Positions 17,651 through 26,624 of a stretch of 64,000 bases of DNA are shown here, one piece after another. Where the stretch lies: contig CAVVDM010000013.1 in assembly GCA_963746885.1 (NCBI GenBank), positions 372,001 to 436,000 of the forward strand. The letters run 5' to 3'. Position numbers and translations under genes: made by a program. Position 1 is the first letter of the stretch. The number at the start of each line of letters is the position of its first letter. Below the pieces are notes generated by a model. The model was not told the origin of the DNA. It did no database searches and saw only the letters and a program-made list of their open reading frames with translations. Source of the DNA: DATARH01 sp963746885 (GTDB lineage: Bacteria > Pseudomonadota > Alphaproteobacteria > ATCC43930 > CGMCC-115725).

Positions 17651-18919
17651 ATGAGGATGTTGAATAAGGTCGCCCGCGCCGCGGCGCTGCTGGCGGCGGG
17701 CGTGCTGGCCGGCGGCCTGATCGCGGCACCGGCCGGCGCGGCCGAGCCGATCAAGATCGGCTTCGGCATGGCGCTGACCGGCGGGCTCGCCGGCAACGGC
17801 AAGGCGGCGCTGCTGGCAATGAAGATCTGGGAATCGGACATCAACGCCAAAGGCGGCTTGCTGGGCCGCCCGGTCAAGCTGATCTATTACGACGATCAGA
17901 CCAACCCGGCGGTCGTCCCCGGACTGTTCACCAAGCTGTTGGACGTGGATAAGGTCGATCTCGTGGTCGGCGATTACGGCACCAACATGCTGGCGCCCGC
18001 AATGCCGGTGGTGATCGCCCACAAGATGACGTTCTTCGGGTTGTTCGGCCTCGACGTCAATCACGAGTTCCACTACGGCCAGTACTTCTCGATGGTGCCG
18101 ACCGGCGGACCCGACCCGGCGGCCAGCTTCTCGAAGGGATTCTTCGCGGTGGCCGAAGCGCAGAAGCCAAAGCCGAAGACCCTGGCGATCATCGCCGCCG
18201 ACGCCGAGTTCGCCAAGAACGGCGCCGACGGGGCGCGGCGCAACGCCAAGGCGGCGGGGCTCAAGATCGTCTACGACAAGACCTATCCGCCAAACACGAC
18301 CGATTTCACCCCGATCGTGCGGGCAATCGACGCCACCAACCCGGATGTCATCTTCAGCGCCTCGTATCCGCCCGATGCGGTCGGCATGGTGCGCGCCGTC
18401 AACGAGATCGGCATCAAGGCCAAGATGTTCGGCGGCGGCCTCGTCGGGCTGCAATACGCCTCGATCAAGGAGCAGCTCGGGCCGCAGCTCAACGGCATCG
18501 TCAACTACGATTTCTGGGAGCCGGCGAAGACGCTGCAATTCCCGGGCGTGCTCGACTTCCTGAAGAAATATCAAGCCAAGGCGAAGGCTGAGGGGGTCGA
18601 TCCGCTGGGCTTCTACCTGCCCCCCTTCGCCTACGCCAATCTGCAGGTCGTGGCTCAGGCGGTCGAGGCAACCAAGAGCCTCGACCAGGCCAAGATCGCG
18701 AAATACGCCCACGAGCACACGTTCAAGACCGTCGTCGGCGACATCAAATACGGGGCCAACGGCGAATGGGCCGAGCCGCGCGTCCTCGCGGTCCAGTTCC
18801 ACAACGTCGACGCCAGCGGCATCGACCAGTGGCAGACCGACGCCAAGCAAACCATTCTGTGGCCCGGCAAATACGCCACCGGCAAGGCGGCCTACCCGTA
18901 CAGCGCGGCGAAGAAATAG
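17651..18919 (+). CDS. ABC transporter substrate-binding protein, branched-chain amino acid type
   Basis: A 422-residue periplasmic binding protein (Peripla_BP_6 group, as LivJ/HmgD). A clear signal peptide ends PAGAAEP at about residue 33. The mature part opens IKIGFGMALTGGLAGNGK, contains VKLIYYDDQTNPAVVPGL, LVVGDYGTNMLAPAMPV and DVIFSASYPPDAVGMVRA, and is complete at the C-terminus. The ribosome site GGAGGGAGG lies six bases before the ATG. No livHMGF-like permease or ATPase gene adjoins it. The ligand may be an aromatic or carboxylic acid rather than an amino acid. Confidence 0.93.
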   Translation: MRMLNKVARAAALLAAGVLAGGLIAAPAGAAEPIKIGFGMALTGGLAGNGKAALLAMKIWESDINAKGGLLGRPVKLIYYDDQTNPAVVPGLFTKLLDVDKVDLVVGDYGTNMLAPAMPVVIAHKMTFFGLFGLDVNHEFHYGQYFSMVPTGGPDPAASFSKGFFAVAEAQKPKPKTLAIIAADAEFAKNGADGARRNAKAAGLKIVYDKTYPPNTTDFTPIVRAIDATNPDVIFSASYPPDAVGMVRAVNEIGIKAKMFGGGLVGLQYASIKEQLGPQLNGIVNYDFWEPAKTLQFPGVLDFLKKYQAKAKAEGVDPLGFYLPPFAYANLQVVAQAVEATKSLDQAKIAKYAHEHTFKTVVGDIKYGANGEWAEPRVLAVQFHNVDASGIDQWQTDAKQTILWPGKYATGKAAYPYSAAKK

Positions 18920-18932
18920 CCTTGCCATCCGG

Positions 18933-19013
18933 CGTCATTCCCGCGAAAGCAGGGGTCCAGGGCGACAGCATGCCGGCGGCTCGCCCTGGCCCCCAACTTG
19001 CGCGGGAGTGACG
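18933..19013. repeat. intergenic palindromic repeat
   Basis: Outer arms CGTCATTCCCGCG (18933-18945) and CGCGGGAGTGACG (19001-19013) are inverted with one mismatch. Inner arms CCAGGGCGA (18957-18965) and TCGCCCTGG (18981-18989) pair perfectly. It lies between two rightward genes and could fold in the transcript. It is related in style, not in sequence, to the repeat at 10878. Confidence 0.8.
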
Positions 19014-19040
19014 GCGCCGGGGCTCAACGGAGGACAGGCG

Positions 19041-20060
19041 ATGCGGTTTGGATTGTTTGGCGGCGCGCGGACCGATCCCGGCGCGCAGGCGAGCGACAGC
19101 CGGATCTACACCGACTATATCGACTATATCTGCGAGGCCGAATCGCTCGGCTTTCACAGCGTGTTCCTCGTCGAGCACCATTTCACCGGGTTCGGCCAGG
19201 TCTCGGCGACAATCAACTTCCTGACCTATCTCGCCGCCAAGACGACGACCTTGCGGCTCGGCACCGCCGTGCTGGTGCTGCCGTGGCACAACCCGGCATT
19301 GCTGGCCGAACAGGCCGCGACGCTCGACCTCTTGTCGAACGGGCGGTTCGATTTCGGCATCGGCAAGGGCTATCGCTGGGGCGAGTTCCACGGCTTCTGC
19401 ATCCCGATGGAAGAGGCCGAGGAGCGCTATCAGGAAACGGTCGCCTTCCTGCGCAAGGCGTGGACGAGCGAGGGCCGCTTTTCGCATCACGGCAAATACT
19501 GGAACTACGAGGATGTCGTGGTCGAGCCGGCGCCGGTGCAGAAGCCGCACCCGCCCTTGTGGGTCGGCGCACAAAGCCCCAACTCGATCCGCTTTGCCGC
19601 CGAGAACGGCTTCAACCTGCTGCTCGGCCAGGGCGGCGGCCCGGAAACCGTCGCCGAGGGCATCTCGGTCTATCGCCGCGCGATCGAGGCGCAAGGGCGC
19701 GTTTTCGATCCCGCGATGGTCGGCTGCACCCGCGCCCTGCACATCGCGATGAACGAGGACGAGCGCGAACAGGCGCGGGCATTGCGCGCGACATTCATGG
19801 CCAATGTGCAGCAGCTATCGCTGTCACCGACCGGCGATTCGCCGACCTTGGGCCGCCCGCGCAAGCTCTTGTCGCGCGCCGAGATGGACGAGATGACCGA
19901 ACGCGACGCGCTGATCGGCCGGCCCGAGGAGATCATCGCGCGGCTGAAGCGGCTGCAGGCCGGCGGCCTCGAATACGTGATGGTGATGGATTTCGCCGGC
20001 TCGCGCGACCACCTGCGCACCTTCGCGCGCGAGGTCATGCCGGCATTCGCCGATCGCTGA
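19041..20060 (+). CDS. LLM class flavin-dependent oxidoreductase (luciferase-like)
   Basis: A 339-residue luciferase-fold oxidoreductase starting MRFGLFGGARTDPG with GGAGG nine bases upstream. Motifs: HSVFLVEHHFTGFGQVSA, LRLGTAVLVLPWHNPALLAEQ, LSNGRFDFGIGKGYRWGEFH, and C-terminal LIGRPEEIIARLKRLQAGG. It is complete. The upstream binding protein is separated by a palindromic repeat, and queA begins 33 bp downstream, so it may be transcribed with either. The function beyond flavin-dependent oxidation is not predictable. Confidence 0.9.
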   Translation: MRFGLFGGARTDPGAQASDSRIYTDYIDYICEAESLGFHSVFLVEHHFTGFGQVSATINFLTYLAAKTTTLRLGTAVLVLPWHNPALLAEQAATLDLLSNGRFDFGIGKGYRWGEFHGFCIPMEEAEERYQETVAFLRKAWTSEGRFSHHGKYWNYEDVVVEPAPVQKPHPPLWVGAQSPNSIRFAAENGFNLLLGQGGGPETVAEGISVYRRAIEAQGRVFDPAMVGCTRALHIAMNEDEREQARALRATFMANVQQLSLSPTGDSPTLGRPRKLLSRAEMDEMTERDALIGRPEEIIARLKRLQAGGLEYVMVMDFAGSRDHLRTFAREVMPAFADR

Positions 20061-20093
20061 ATTCGGCGCCGGCGCCCCCCATCTATCGTCGCG

Positions 20094-21132
20094 ATGCGCC
20101 TTGCCGATTTCGATTACGACCTGCCGCGCGAGCTGATCGCCGACCGCCCGGCCGAGCCGCGCGAGGCGGCGCGGCTGCTCGTGCTGCCGGCGTCGGGCGC
20201 ACTGATCGACCGCCATATCGCCGACCTGCCGTCATTGCTGCGGCCGGGCGACCTCCTGGTGTTCAACGACACCAAGGTGATCCCGGCCCGGCTGGTCGGG
20301 CGGCGCGGCCAGGCAACGGTCGAGATTACCCTGGCATATGATTTGGGCGGCGGCGCATGGCGCGCCTATGCCAAGGGCGCGCGCCGGCTGCGGCCGGGCG
20401 ACCGTGTCGAGTTTGCCGCCGACTTCGCCGCCGAGATCCTCGCCAAGGATCCCGAGGGCGCGGTGACGCTCAGGTTCGATTGCGAGGGCGCGGCGTTCCA
20501 TGCGGCCCTGATGCGCCACGGCGCGATGCCATTGCCGCCCTACATCAAACGCCCGCGCGGCGGCGAAGCGCGCGACCGGCGCGACTATCAGACGATCTTC
20601 GCCCGCGCCGAGGGCGCCGTCGCGGCGCCGACAGCGGGGCTGCATTTCACCCCGGCCTTGCTTGCCGCGCTCGCGGCGCGCGGCATCGCGTGGGTTACGG
20701 TGACGCTGCATGTCGGGCCCGGCACCTTTCTGCCGGTCAAGGCGGACGACCCGCGCGAGCACCGCATGCACGCCGAATGGGGCGCTGGTCACGGCCGAAG
20801 CCGCCGCCCGCATCAACGCCGCGCGTGACGCAGGCGGGCGTATCGTCGCGGCCGGCACGACAAGCCTGCGCCTCCTCGAAAGCGCCGCCGCCGACACTGG
20901 CGCCGTCGCGGCATTTTGCGGCGAGACGCGCCTCTTCGTGCTGCCCGGCTACCGTTTCCGCGCGATCGACCTGCTGCTGACCAATTTCCACCTGCCGCGC
21001 TCGACCCTGATGATGCTGGTCGCCGCGCTCGCCGGGCTCGACCCTATCAAGGCCGCCTACGCGCACGCCGTCGCCGCGCGCTACCGCTTTTTCTCCTACG
21101 GCGACGCCTGCCTGATCGAGCGGCCACAATGA
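20094..21132 (+). CDS. queA: S-adenosylmethionine:tRNA ribosyltransferase-isomerase (one frameshift)
   Basis: Transfers the ribosyl part of SAM to preQ1 in tRNA, giving epoxyqueuosine. The N-terminus reads MRLADFDYDLPRELIADRPA. DLLVFNDTKVIPARL, MPLPPYIKR, DRRDYQTIFA and APTAGLHFTPALL are all family hallmarks. After HRMHAEW near 20780 the sequence continues in the next frame as ALVTAEAAARINAARDAGG to LLTNFHLPRSTLMMLV and FFSYGDACLIE. One extra G in a G-run explains it, and the restored length is 345 residues. Its stop overlaps the tgt start (ATGA), which marks the first joint of a four-gene queuosine operon. Confidence 0.92.
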
Positions 21133-22233
21133 CCGGCATCGGCTTCGAGATCGTGGCGCGCGACGGCGCGGCGCGGCGCGGGCCGGCTCGCGACCGCGCA
21201 CGGCGTGATCGAGACGCCCGCCTTCATGCCGGTCGGCACCGCGGCGACGGTCAAGGCGATGACCCCGGCGGATGTCGCGGAGACCGGCGCGCGCATCGTC
21301 CTCGGCAACACCTACCACCTGATGCTGCGGCCCGGCGCCGAGCGCATCGCGGCACTGGGCGGCTTGCACCGGTTCATGAACTGGCCGCACGCGATCCTGA
21401 CCGATTCCGGCGGGTTTCAGGTCATGTCGCTGTCGGCATTGCGGAAAATCGACCGAGGACGGCGTCGAGTTCCGCTCGCATCTCGACGGCAGCCGCCACC
21501 TGCTGACGCCGGAGCGCTCGGTCGCGATCCAGCACCTGCTCGGCGCCGACATCACGATGGCGTTCGACGAATGCACCCCGTTCCCGGCCGAGCGCGCGGC
21601 GGTCGAGGCGTCGATGGAATTGTCGATGCGCTGGGCCGAGCGCTCGCGCGCCGCCTTTGTCGCGCGGCCGGGCCACGGCATCTTCGGCATCGTTCAGGGT
21701 GGCGTGCATCCCGAATTGCGCGAGCGTTCGGCAGCCGCGCCTGGTCGAGATCGGCTTCGACGGCTACGCGATCGGCGGGCTCGCGATCGGCGAGGGGCAG
21801 GCGACGACCTTCGCGATGGTCGAGGCGAGCGTGCCCAGCCTGCCCGAGGACCGGCCGCGCTACCTGATGGGGGTCGGCAAGCCGAGCGACATCGTCGGCG
21901 CGGTCAGGCGCGGGGTCGACATGTTCGACTGCGTGTTGCCGACCCGCTCCGGGCGCACCGGCCAGGCCTTCACCCGCGCCGGCACGCTCAACCTGCGCAA
22001 CGCCCGCCACGCCGACGACCCGGCGCCGCTCGACCCGCAATGCCATTGCCCGGCTTGCAAGGGCTTCAGCCGCGCGTATCTGCATCATCTGACCAAGGCG
22101 GGCGAAATCCTCGGGAGCATGCTGCTGACCCGGCACAATCTGACCTATTACGCCGATCTGACGGCGAGCCTGCGCGACCGCGATCCGCGCCGGCCGCCTC
22201 GCCGAGTTCGCCCTTGCGGAGCCGGCAGCGTGA
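21129..22233 (+). CDS. tgt: tRNA-guanine transglycosylase (four frameshifts)
   Basis: Exchanges guanine-34 for preQ1 in tRNAs with GUN anticodons. Family sequence is visible in pieces across frames: MTGIGFEIVARDGAARRG, then ATAHGVIETPAFMPVGTAATV, RIVLGNTYHLMLRPG, ILTDSGGFQVMSLSALRKI, TEDGVEFRSHLDGS, ITMAFDECTPFPA, HGIFGIVQGG and DCVLPTRSGRTGQAFT, plus the zinc ligands CHCPACKGFSRAYLHH. Single extra bases near 21183, 21451, 21737 and 22178 restore one 366-residue frame, close to the usual length of about 375. Every catalytic region is intact (Asp of DSGGFQ, Asp of DCVLPTR). The start overlaps the queA stop, and the stop overlaps the queF GTG. Confidence 0.9.
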
Positions 22234-22687
22234 GCAGCGTGAGCGAGCCGGTGCTTGGGCGCCGCGTCGGCGCTGCCCGCCTCGCCCGACGAGGCGACGC
22301 TCGACACCGTGGCGAACCCGCATCCCGGGCACGCTCTATGCGGTGCGTTTCACCTGCCCCGAATTCACCAGCATCTGCCCGTTCACCGGCCAGCCCGATT
22401 TCGCGCACCTCGTCATCGACTACGTGCCGGACGCGACGATCCTGGAGAGCAAGTCGTTGAAGCTGTTTCTCGGCGCGTTCCGCAATCACGGCGCGTTTCA
22501 CGAGGATTGCACGCTGCTGGTGGCGCGCCGTCTGGTCGCCGCGCTCGCGCCGAGCTGGCTGCGCATCGCCGGCTACTGGTATCCGCGCGGCGGCATCCCG
22601 ATCGACGTGTTCTACCAGACCGGCGCGCCGCCCGCCGGCTTGTTCCTGCCGGAGCCCGGGGTCCCTCCCTATCGCGGCCGCGGCTGA
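22230..22687 (+). CDS. queF: NADPH-dependent 7-cyano-7-deazaguanine reductase (two frameshifts)
   Basis: Reduces preQ0 to preQ1, the base inserted by Tgt. The GTG start overlaps the tgt stop codon. One extra T near 22255 and one extra G near 22327 restore a 151-residue frame of the short QueF type. The key region FTSICPFTGQPDFAHLVIDY contains the thioimide-forming cysteine (C49 by my count). The motif LESKSLKLFLGAFRNHGAFHED carries the conserved ESKSLK and His-Glu. The C-terminal YPRGGIPIDVFYQTG is complete. The position between tgt and queG makes the role certain. Confidence 0.92.
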
Positions 22688-22690
22688 GCG

Positions 22691-23857
22691 ATGGCTGCCG
22701 CGACGGGCGCCGAGATCCGCGAGGCGATCCGCGCCGAGGCGCTGACGACGGGGTTCGATGCGGTCGGCTTTGCCGCGGGCGCAACTGGCCGAGGCGGCGC
22801 GCGACGGCCTGCGCGAATACCTGGCGCGCGGCTATCACGGCGATATGGGCTGGCTGGCCGAGACGGCGGCGCGGCGCGGCGATCCGCAGGTGCTATGGCC
22901 CGAGGCGCGCACCGTCGTCGTGCTCGGCCTCAATTACGGCAGCGACGACGATCCGCTGGCCGCCACCGCCGACCCCGAGCGCGGCGCGATCTCGGTCTAC
23001 GCTCGCGGGCGCGATTATCACGACACGCTGAAGAAGCGCCTGAAGGCATTGGCGCGCTGGATCGCGGCGCGCTGGCCGGGTGACTTGAAGGTGTTTGTCG
23101 ATACCGCGCCGGTCATGGAAAAGCCGCTGGCGCGGGAGGCCGGGCTTGGCTGGCAGGGCAAGCACACCAACCTCGTGTCGCGCGGGTTCGGCTCGTGGCT
23201 GTTCCTCGGCGAGATTTTTCTCAGCCTGGCGCTCGATCCCGACACACCCGAACTGGACCATTGCGGCCAGTGCCGGCGCTGTCTCGACGCCTGCCCGACC
23301 GCCGCCTTCCCGGCGCCCTACCGGCTCGACGCGCGGCGCTGCATCTCGTACCTGACGATCGAGCACAAGGGGCCGATCCCGCACGAACTGCGCCCGCTGA
23401 TCGGCAACCGCATCTTCGGCTGCGACGATTGCCTCGCGGTGTGTCCGTGGAACAAGTTCGCGCGCGCCACCGGCGAGCCGGACTTCCTGCCGCGCGCGGC
23501 GCTGACAGCGCCCCGTCTTGCCGAACTCGCCGGGCTCGACGACGCGACCTTTCGCGCGGTGTTCGCCGGCAGCGCCGTCAAGCGCATCGGGCGCGACCGC
23601 TTCCTGCGCAACGTGCTGATCGCCATCGGCAATATGCCGGCGCCGACCGCCGAACTGGTGGCGGCGGCGCGGCGCTGCCTCGACGACGGATCGCCGCTTG
23701 GTCCGCGCCGCCGCCGTTTGGGCGCTCGGGCGGATCGCCCCGGACATCGCCGCCGCGACGGCGCCGCGCCGCGCCCCCGACACCGACCCGGCGGTCAGGG
23801 CGGAGTGGGCTCGGCTGGCCCCCGATCAAGCCAAGCCGGAGCCGGCCGCGGGGTTAA
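22691..23857 (+). CDS. queG: epoxyqueuosine reductase QueG (at least two frameshifts)
   Basis: Cobalamin- and iron-sulfur-dependent reduction of epoxyqueuosine to queuosine in tRNA. The N-terminus MAAATGAEIREAIRAEA continues, after one extra G near 22778, with QLAEAARDGLREYLARGYHGDM. The main frame then carries DTAPVMEKPLAREAGLGWQGKHTN and the two [4Fe-4S] ligand sets CGQCRRCLDACPTAAFP and CDDCLAVCPWNKFA. A second extra base near 23698 leads into the C-terminal HEAT-like part (VRAAAVWALGRIAPDIAAA). The stop is uncertain. A third slip would end it at 23857; without it the frame runs on over the convergent pilin gene, which is implausible. It is the last gene of the queuosine operon. Confidence 0.88.
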
Positions 23858-24021
23858 AGCTTGGTGGCGACGTTGTTGAAGACAGCGCTGAGGTTGGTGC
23901 CGACCTTCTGGAATGCGGTGATCGCCGCAACTGCGATCAATGCAGCGATCAGGCCGTACTCGATGGCGGTCGCGCCGGCTTCGTTTTTGAGCAGTTTGGC
24001 AAGCTGAAACATCTTGGACAT
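23854..24021 (-). CDS. Flp family type IVb pilin
   Basis: A 55-residue prepilin. MSKMFQLAKLLKNEAG is the leader, cleaved after Gly16 by a TadV/CpaA peptidase. The mature start ATAIEYGLIAALIAVAAI contains the invariant Glu-Tyr pair at +5/+6 and the hydrophobic helix that forms the pilus core. The frame is open 25 codons further upstream, but the start at 24021 gives the standard leader length. It is a single gene with no tad assembly genes beside it. TadE- and TadG-like genes lie 31 kb away at 54.7-58.7 kb. It converges on queG. Confidence 0.93.
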   Translation of the reverse strand: MSKMFQLAKLLKNEAGATAIEYGLIAALIAVAAITAFQKVGTNLSAVFNNVATKL

Positions 24022-24245
24022 CCTCGTGAGGGGCTCGGGCAACGCACAAGGAATACGCCCCAAATCCAACGAATCCGTTAATATGCCGCACCCCATTATT
24101 ATGAATTTTCGTCATTATGATTAGACGTTGGGCACATTAGCCCGCGCCGCACAGCAGCGCCTCGAGTGGGCTGGCTGCTGCGCGCCGCCTCCCCATATAT
24201 CCATCCCTACACCGCGATCTACCCCTACACAGCGTTGGGACCCCC

Positions 24246-24945
24246 ATGATCGAACACCGCCCCTTCGCCAGCCTCGGCCGCGACAAGCTCGACTGGCTCG
24301 ACACGCACCACCACTTCTCCTTCGCCCATTACCATGACCCGCAGCGCATGGGCTGGGGCGCGGTGCGGGTGTGGAACGACGATGCGATCGCGCCAGGGAC
24401 CGGGTTTCCGCCGCATCCGCACGCCGATATGGAAATCATCACCTATGTCCGGCCGGCGCGATCAGCCACGAGGACAGCCTCGGCAACAAAGGCCGCACCG
24501 TCGCCGGCGACGTGCAGGTGATGTCGGCGGGCACCGGCATCCGCCACGCCGAATACAACCACGAGAGCGAACCGACCGAAATTTTTCAGATCTGGATCAT
24601 CCCGACCCGCCGCGGCGATCCGCCGGGCTGGGGCACCCGGCCCTTCCCGCAGGCCGACCGCGACCGGGCGCCTGGTGGCGCTGGCGAGCGGCGAGGCGGC
24701 CGACCGCGAAGCGCTACCGATCCGCGCCGACGCGCGGGTGCTCGGCGCGCGGCTGAAGGCGGGTGAGACGATCGAGTATGCGCTGCGGCCCGGACGCCAC
24801 GCCTATCTCGTGCCGGCGAGCGGTGCGCTGAGCGTCAACGGCGTGCGCATTGCGGCGCGCGACGGCGCCGCCATCCGCGACGAGGATGTGCTGCGCCTCG
24901 AGGCGCTCGAGCGATACGGAGCTGGTGCTGGTCGACAGCGCCTGA
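24246..24945 (+). CDS. pirin family protein (three frameshifts)
   Basis: A bicupin pirin: MIEHRPFASLGRDKLDWLDTHHHFSFAHYHDPQRMGWG carries the first metal histidines (quoted here in part: THHHFSFAHYHDP). FPPHPHADMEIITYVR, ISHEDSLGNKGRTVAGDVQVM and GTGIRHAEYNHESEPTEIFQIW complete the Fe/Ni site. The C-terminal cupin-like half follows (ALASGEAADREALPIRADA, YALRPGRHAYLVPASG). One missing base near 24451 and extra bases near 24667 and 24912 join the pieces to 232 residues, the normal length. Some pirins show quercetinase activity; the role here is unknown. It is divergent from the Flp pilin gene, with 224 bp between the starts. Confidence 0.87.
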
Positions 24946-24954
24946 TGAAGCCGA

Positions 24955-25131
24955 TCAGCCGGAGCCGCCATCCTCGACCCATCCGCCGGAGGTGCGCTCG
25001 ATGCGCTTCGCTTCCGCCTCGAGATCCTCGGCGGTGCGCAGCCGCGAATCCCAGATCGTCGGGTTGGCGGTGCGCTCGGCCTGCTCGCGGTACCAGCACG
25101 CCAGTTCGCGCAGTCGTTCGGCGTCATTCAC
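24955..25131 (-). CDS. small conserved-looking hypothetical protein (58 aa)
   Basis: Reads from a GTG at 25131 as VNDAERLRELACWYREQAER followed by TANPTIWDSRLRTAEDLEAE and ends ERTSGGWVEDGGSG. The amphipathic helical, glutamate- and arginine-rich pattern and good codon use argue for a true gene. Short proteins of this look (LRELAxWYRExAE with TAEDLExEA) occur in alphaproteobacteria without known function. It converges on the pirin gene with a 9 bp gap. An upstream ATG at 25139 is out of frame, so GTG is the start. Confidence 0.65.
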   Translation of the reverse strand: MNDAERLRELACWYREQAERTANPTIWDSRLRTAEDLEAEAKRIERTSGGWVEDGGSG

Positions 25132-25315
25132 GGTGTCATCTTCCCATCAGCCCGGCCACGGCAACGCTACACGCGGACGGTTAAGCTAAATTGACAAGCA
25201 TCACGTCTCGACCCGGCCGGGGCGGCTTCGCTCTCGACAAGACCGCTTCCGGGGTGATATCGGCGCTCGCGTCGAGCGAGGCAGGGGCGGCGGGACAGGG
25301 GCGACACCACAAGCA

Positions 25316-26624
25316 ATGAGCCGACGTATCTATTTTGACGGCCTCAATCTCTCGCTCGAACACGGCACCGGCATCGCGACCTACACCCGAATGCTGGCGC
25401 AGATCGTGCGCGACCTCGGCAACGAGGTCGGCGTCGTGTACAGCTCGCCGCATCGGCCCGCGAAAAATCCGCTGCTGCGCGAGATCGCGTTCTTCGACAG
25501 CCGCGAAGCTGCCCCGGTGCCCTACTCGACCGAGGTGTGGAACGCGTTTTCCGATCAGTTTCGCCTGCTGCGCGGGGTGCAGCCGAGCGCCGTCAACTTG
25601 ACCGGCACCGTCATCACCGACCAGTTCCAGGGCCGCCTGCCCGCGCACGATCACCTGTTCGTCGCGCGCAACGTTTTCGCCAATGCACGGCGCTATTTCT
25701 CGTGGAGCGGCCGCTTCGTCGACCTCGCCTTCGAAAACATGCCCAATATCCTGCATTGTACCTACCAGCTGCCGCTGCGCAGCAAAGGCGCATGCAATGT
25801 CTATACCATCCACGATCTGGTGCCGCTGCGCCTGCCGTTCACGACGCTCGACAACAAGCGGCTGACCTATCGGTTATTGCGCAAGATCGCGGCCGAGGCC
25901 GACCACATCGTCACGGTGTCGGAGAATTCGAAGCGTGACATCGTCCAGCTTCTCGGGGTCCCCGAAGAGCGCGTGACCAATACCTATGAGGCGGTCGAGT
26001 TTCCCCGCGAGCTGGTCGAGCGCCCCGACGATCTGGTGGCGGAACAGCTGCGCGGCTCCTACCGGCTGGAGCCGCAGGAATACCTGCTGTTTTATGGCGC
26101 GCTTGAGCCGAAGAAGAATGTCGCGCGACTGATCGACGCCTACATGCTGTCGGCGGTCGACATTCCGCTGGTCATCACCGGCGCGGTCGGCTGGGGCAAC
26201 CGGACCGAGGCCAAGCGGCTGGCCGAACTCGGCGCCGAGGAGCGAGCGCGCCCGGCCGGCAGCCGCCGCATATATCACTTTGAATATGTCAGCCTGCCGA
26301 TGCTGGTGACGCTGATCCGGGGCGCCCGCGCCGTGATCTTCCCCTCGCTTTACGAGGGACTTCGGCCTGCCGGTGCTGGAGGCGATGCTGCTCGGCACCC
26401 CGGTGGTGACCTCGCGCGCCGCCTCGCTGCCCGAAATCGCCGGCGACGCTGCGCTCTATGTCAACCCGTACGACATCGACGACATCGCCAAGGCGATCAA
26501 GACGATCAGCGCGGACGAAGGATTGCGCGCCGAATTGTCGCGACGCGGCCGCATCCAGGCGGAACTGTTCTCGATGGCGCGCTATCGCGAACGCATCGCG
26601 GCGCTTTATGAACGGCTCGGCTGA
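25316..26624 (+). CDS. glycosyltransferase family 4 (one frameshift)
   Basis: A GT-B fold glycosyltransferase of 435 residues after correction. The N-terminal acceptor half begins MSRRIYFDGLNLSLEHGTGIATY and includes CNVYTIHDLVPLRLP and ADHIVTVSENSKRDI. The donor half has YLLFYGALEPKKNVARLIDAY and ARAVIFPSLYEGFGLPVLEAM with the E-x7-E motif. An extra A near 26359 breaks that last motif. The remainder, GTPVVTSRAASLPEIAGDAAL to the end, continues in the next frame. Such enzymes build surface polysaccharides, often with GDP-mannose. No other polysaccharide genes adjoin it, and bluB overlaps its last codons. Confidence 0.9.

Noticed and set aside
25191..25220. Promoter upstream of the glycosyltransferase from a perfect TTGACA at 25191
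   Set aside because: No acceptable -10 box lies 16-18 bp downstream; the area there is GC-rich.
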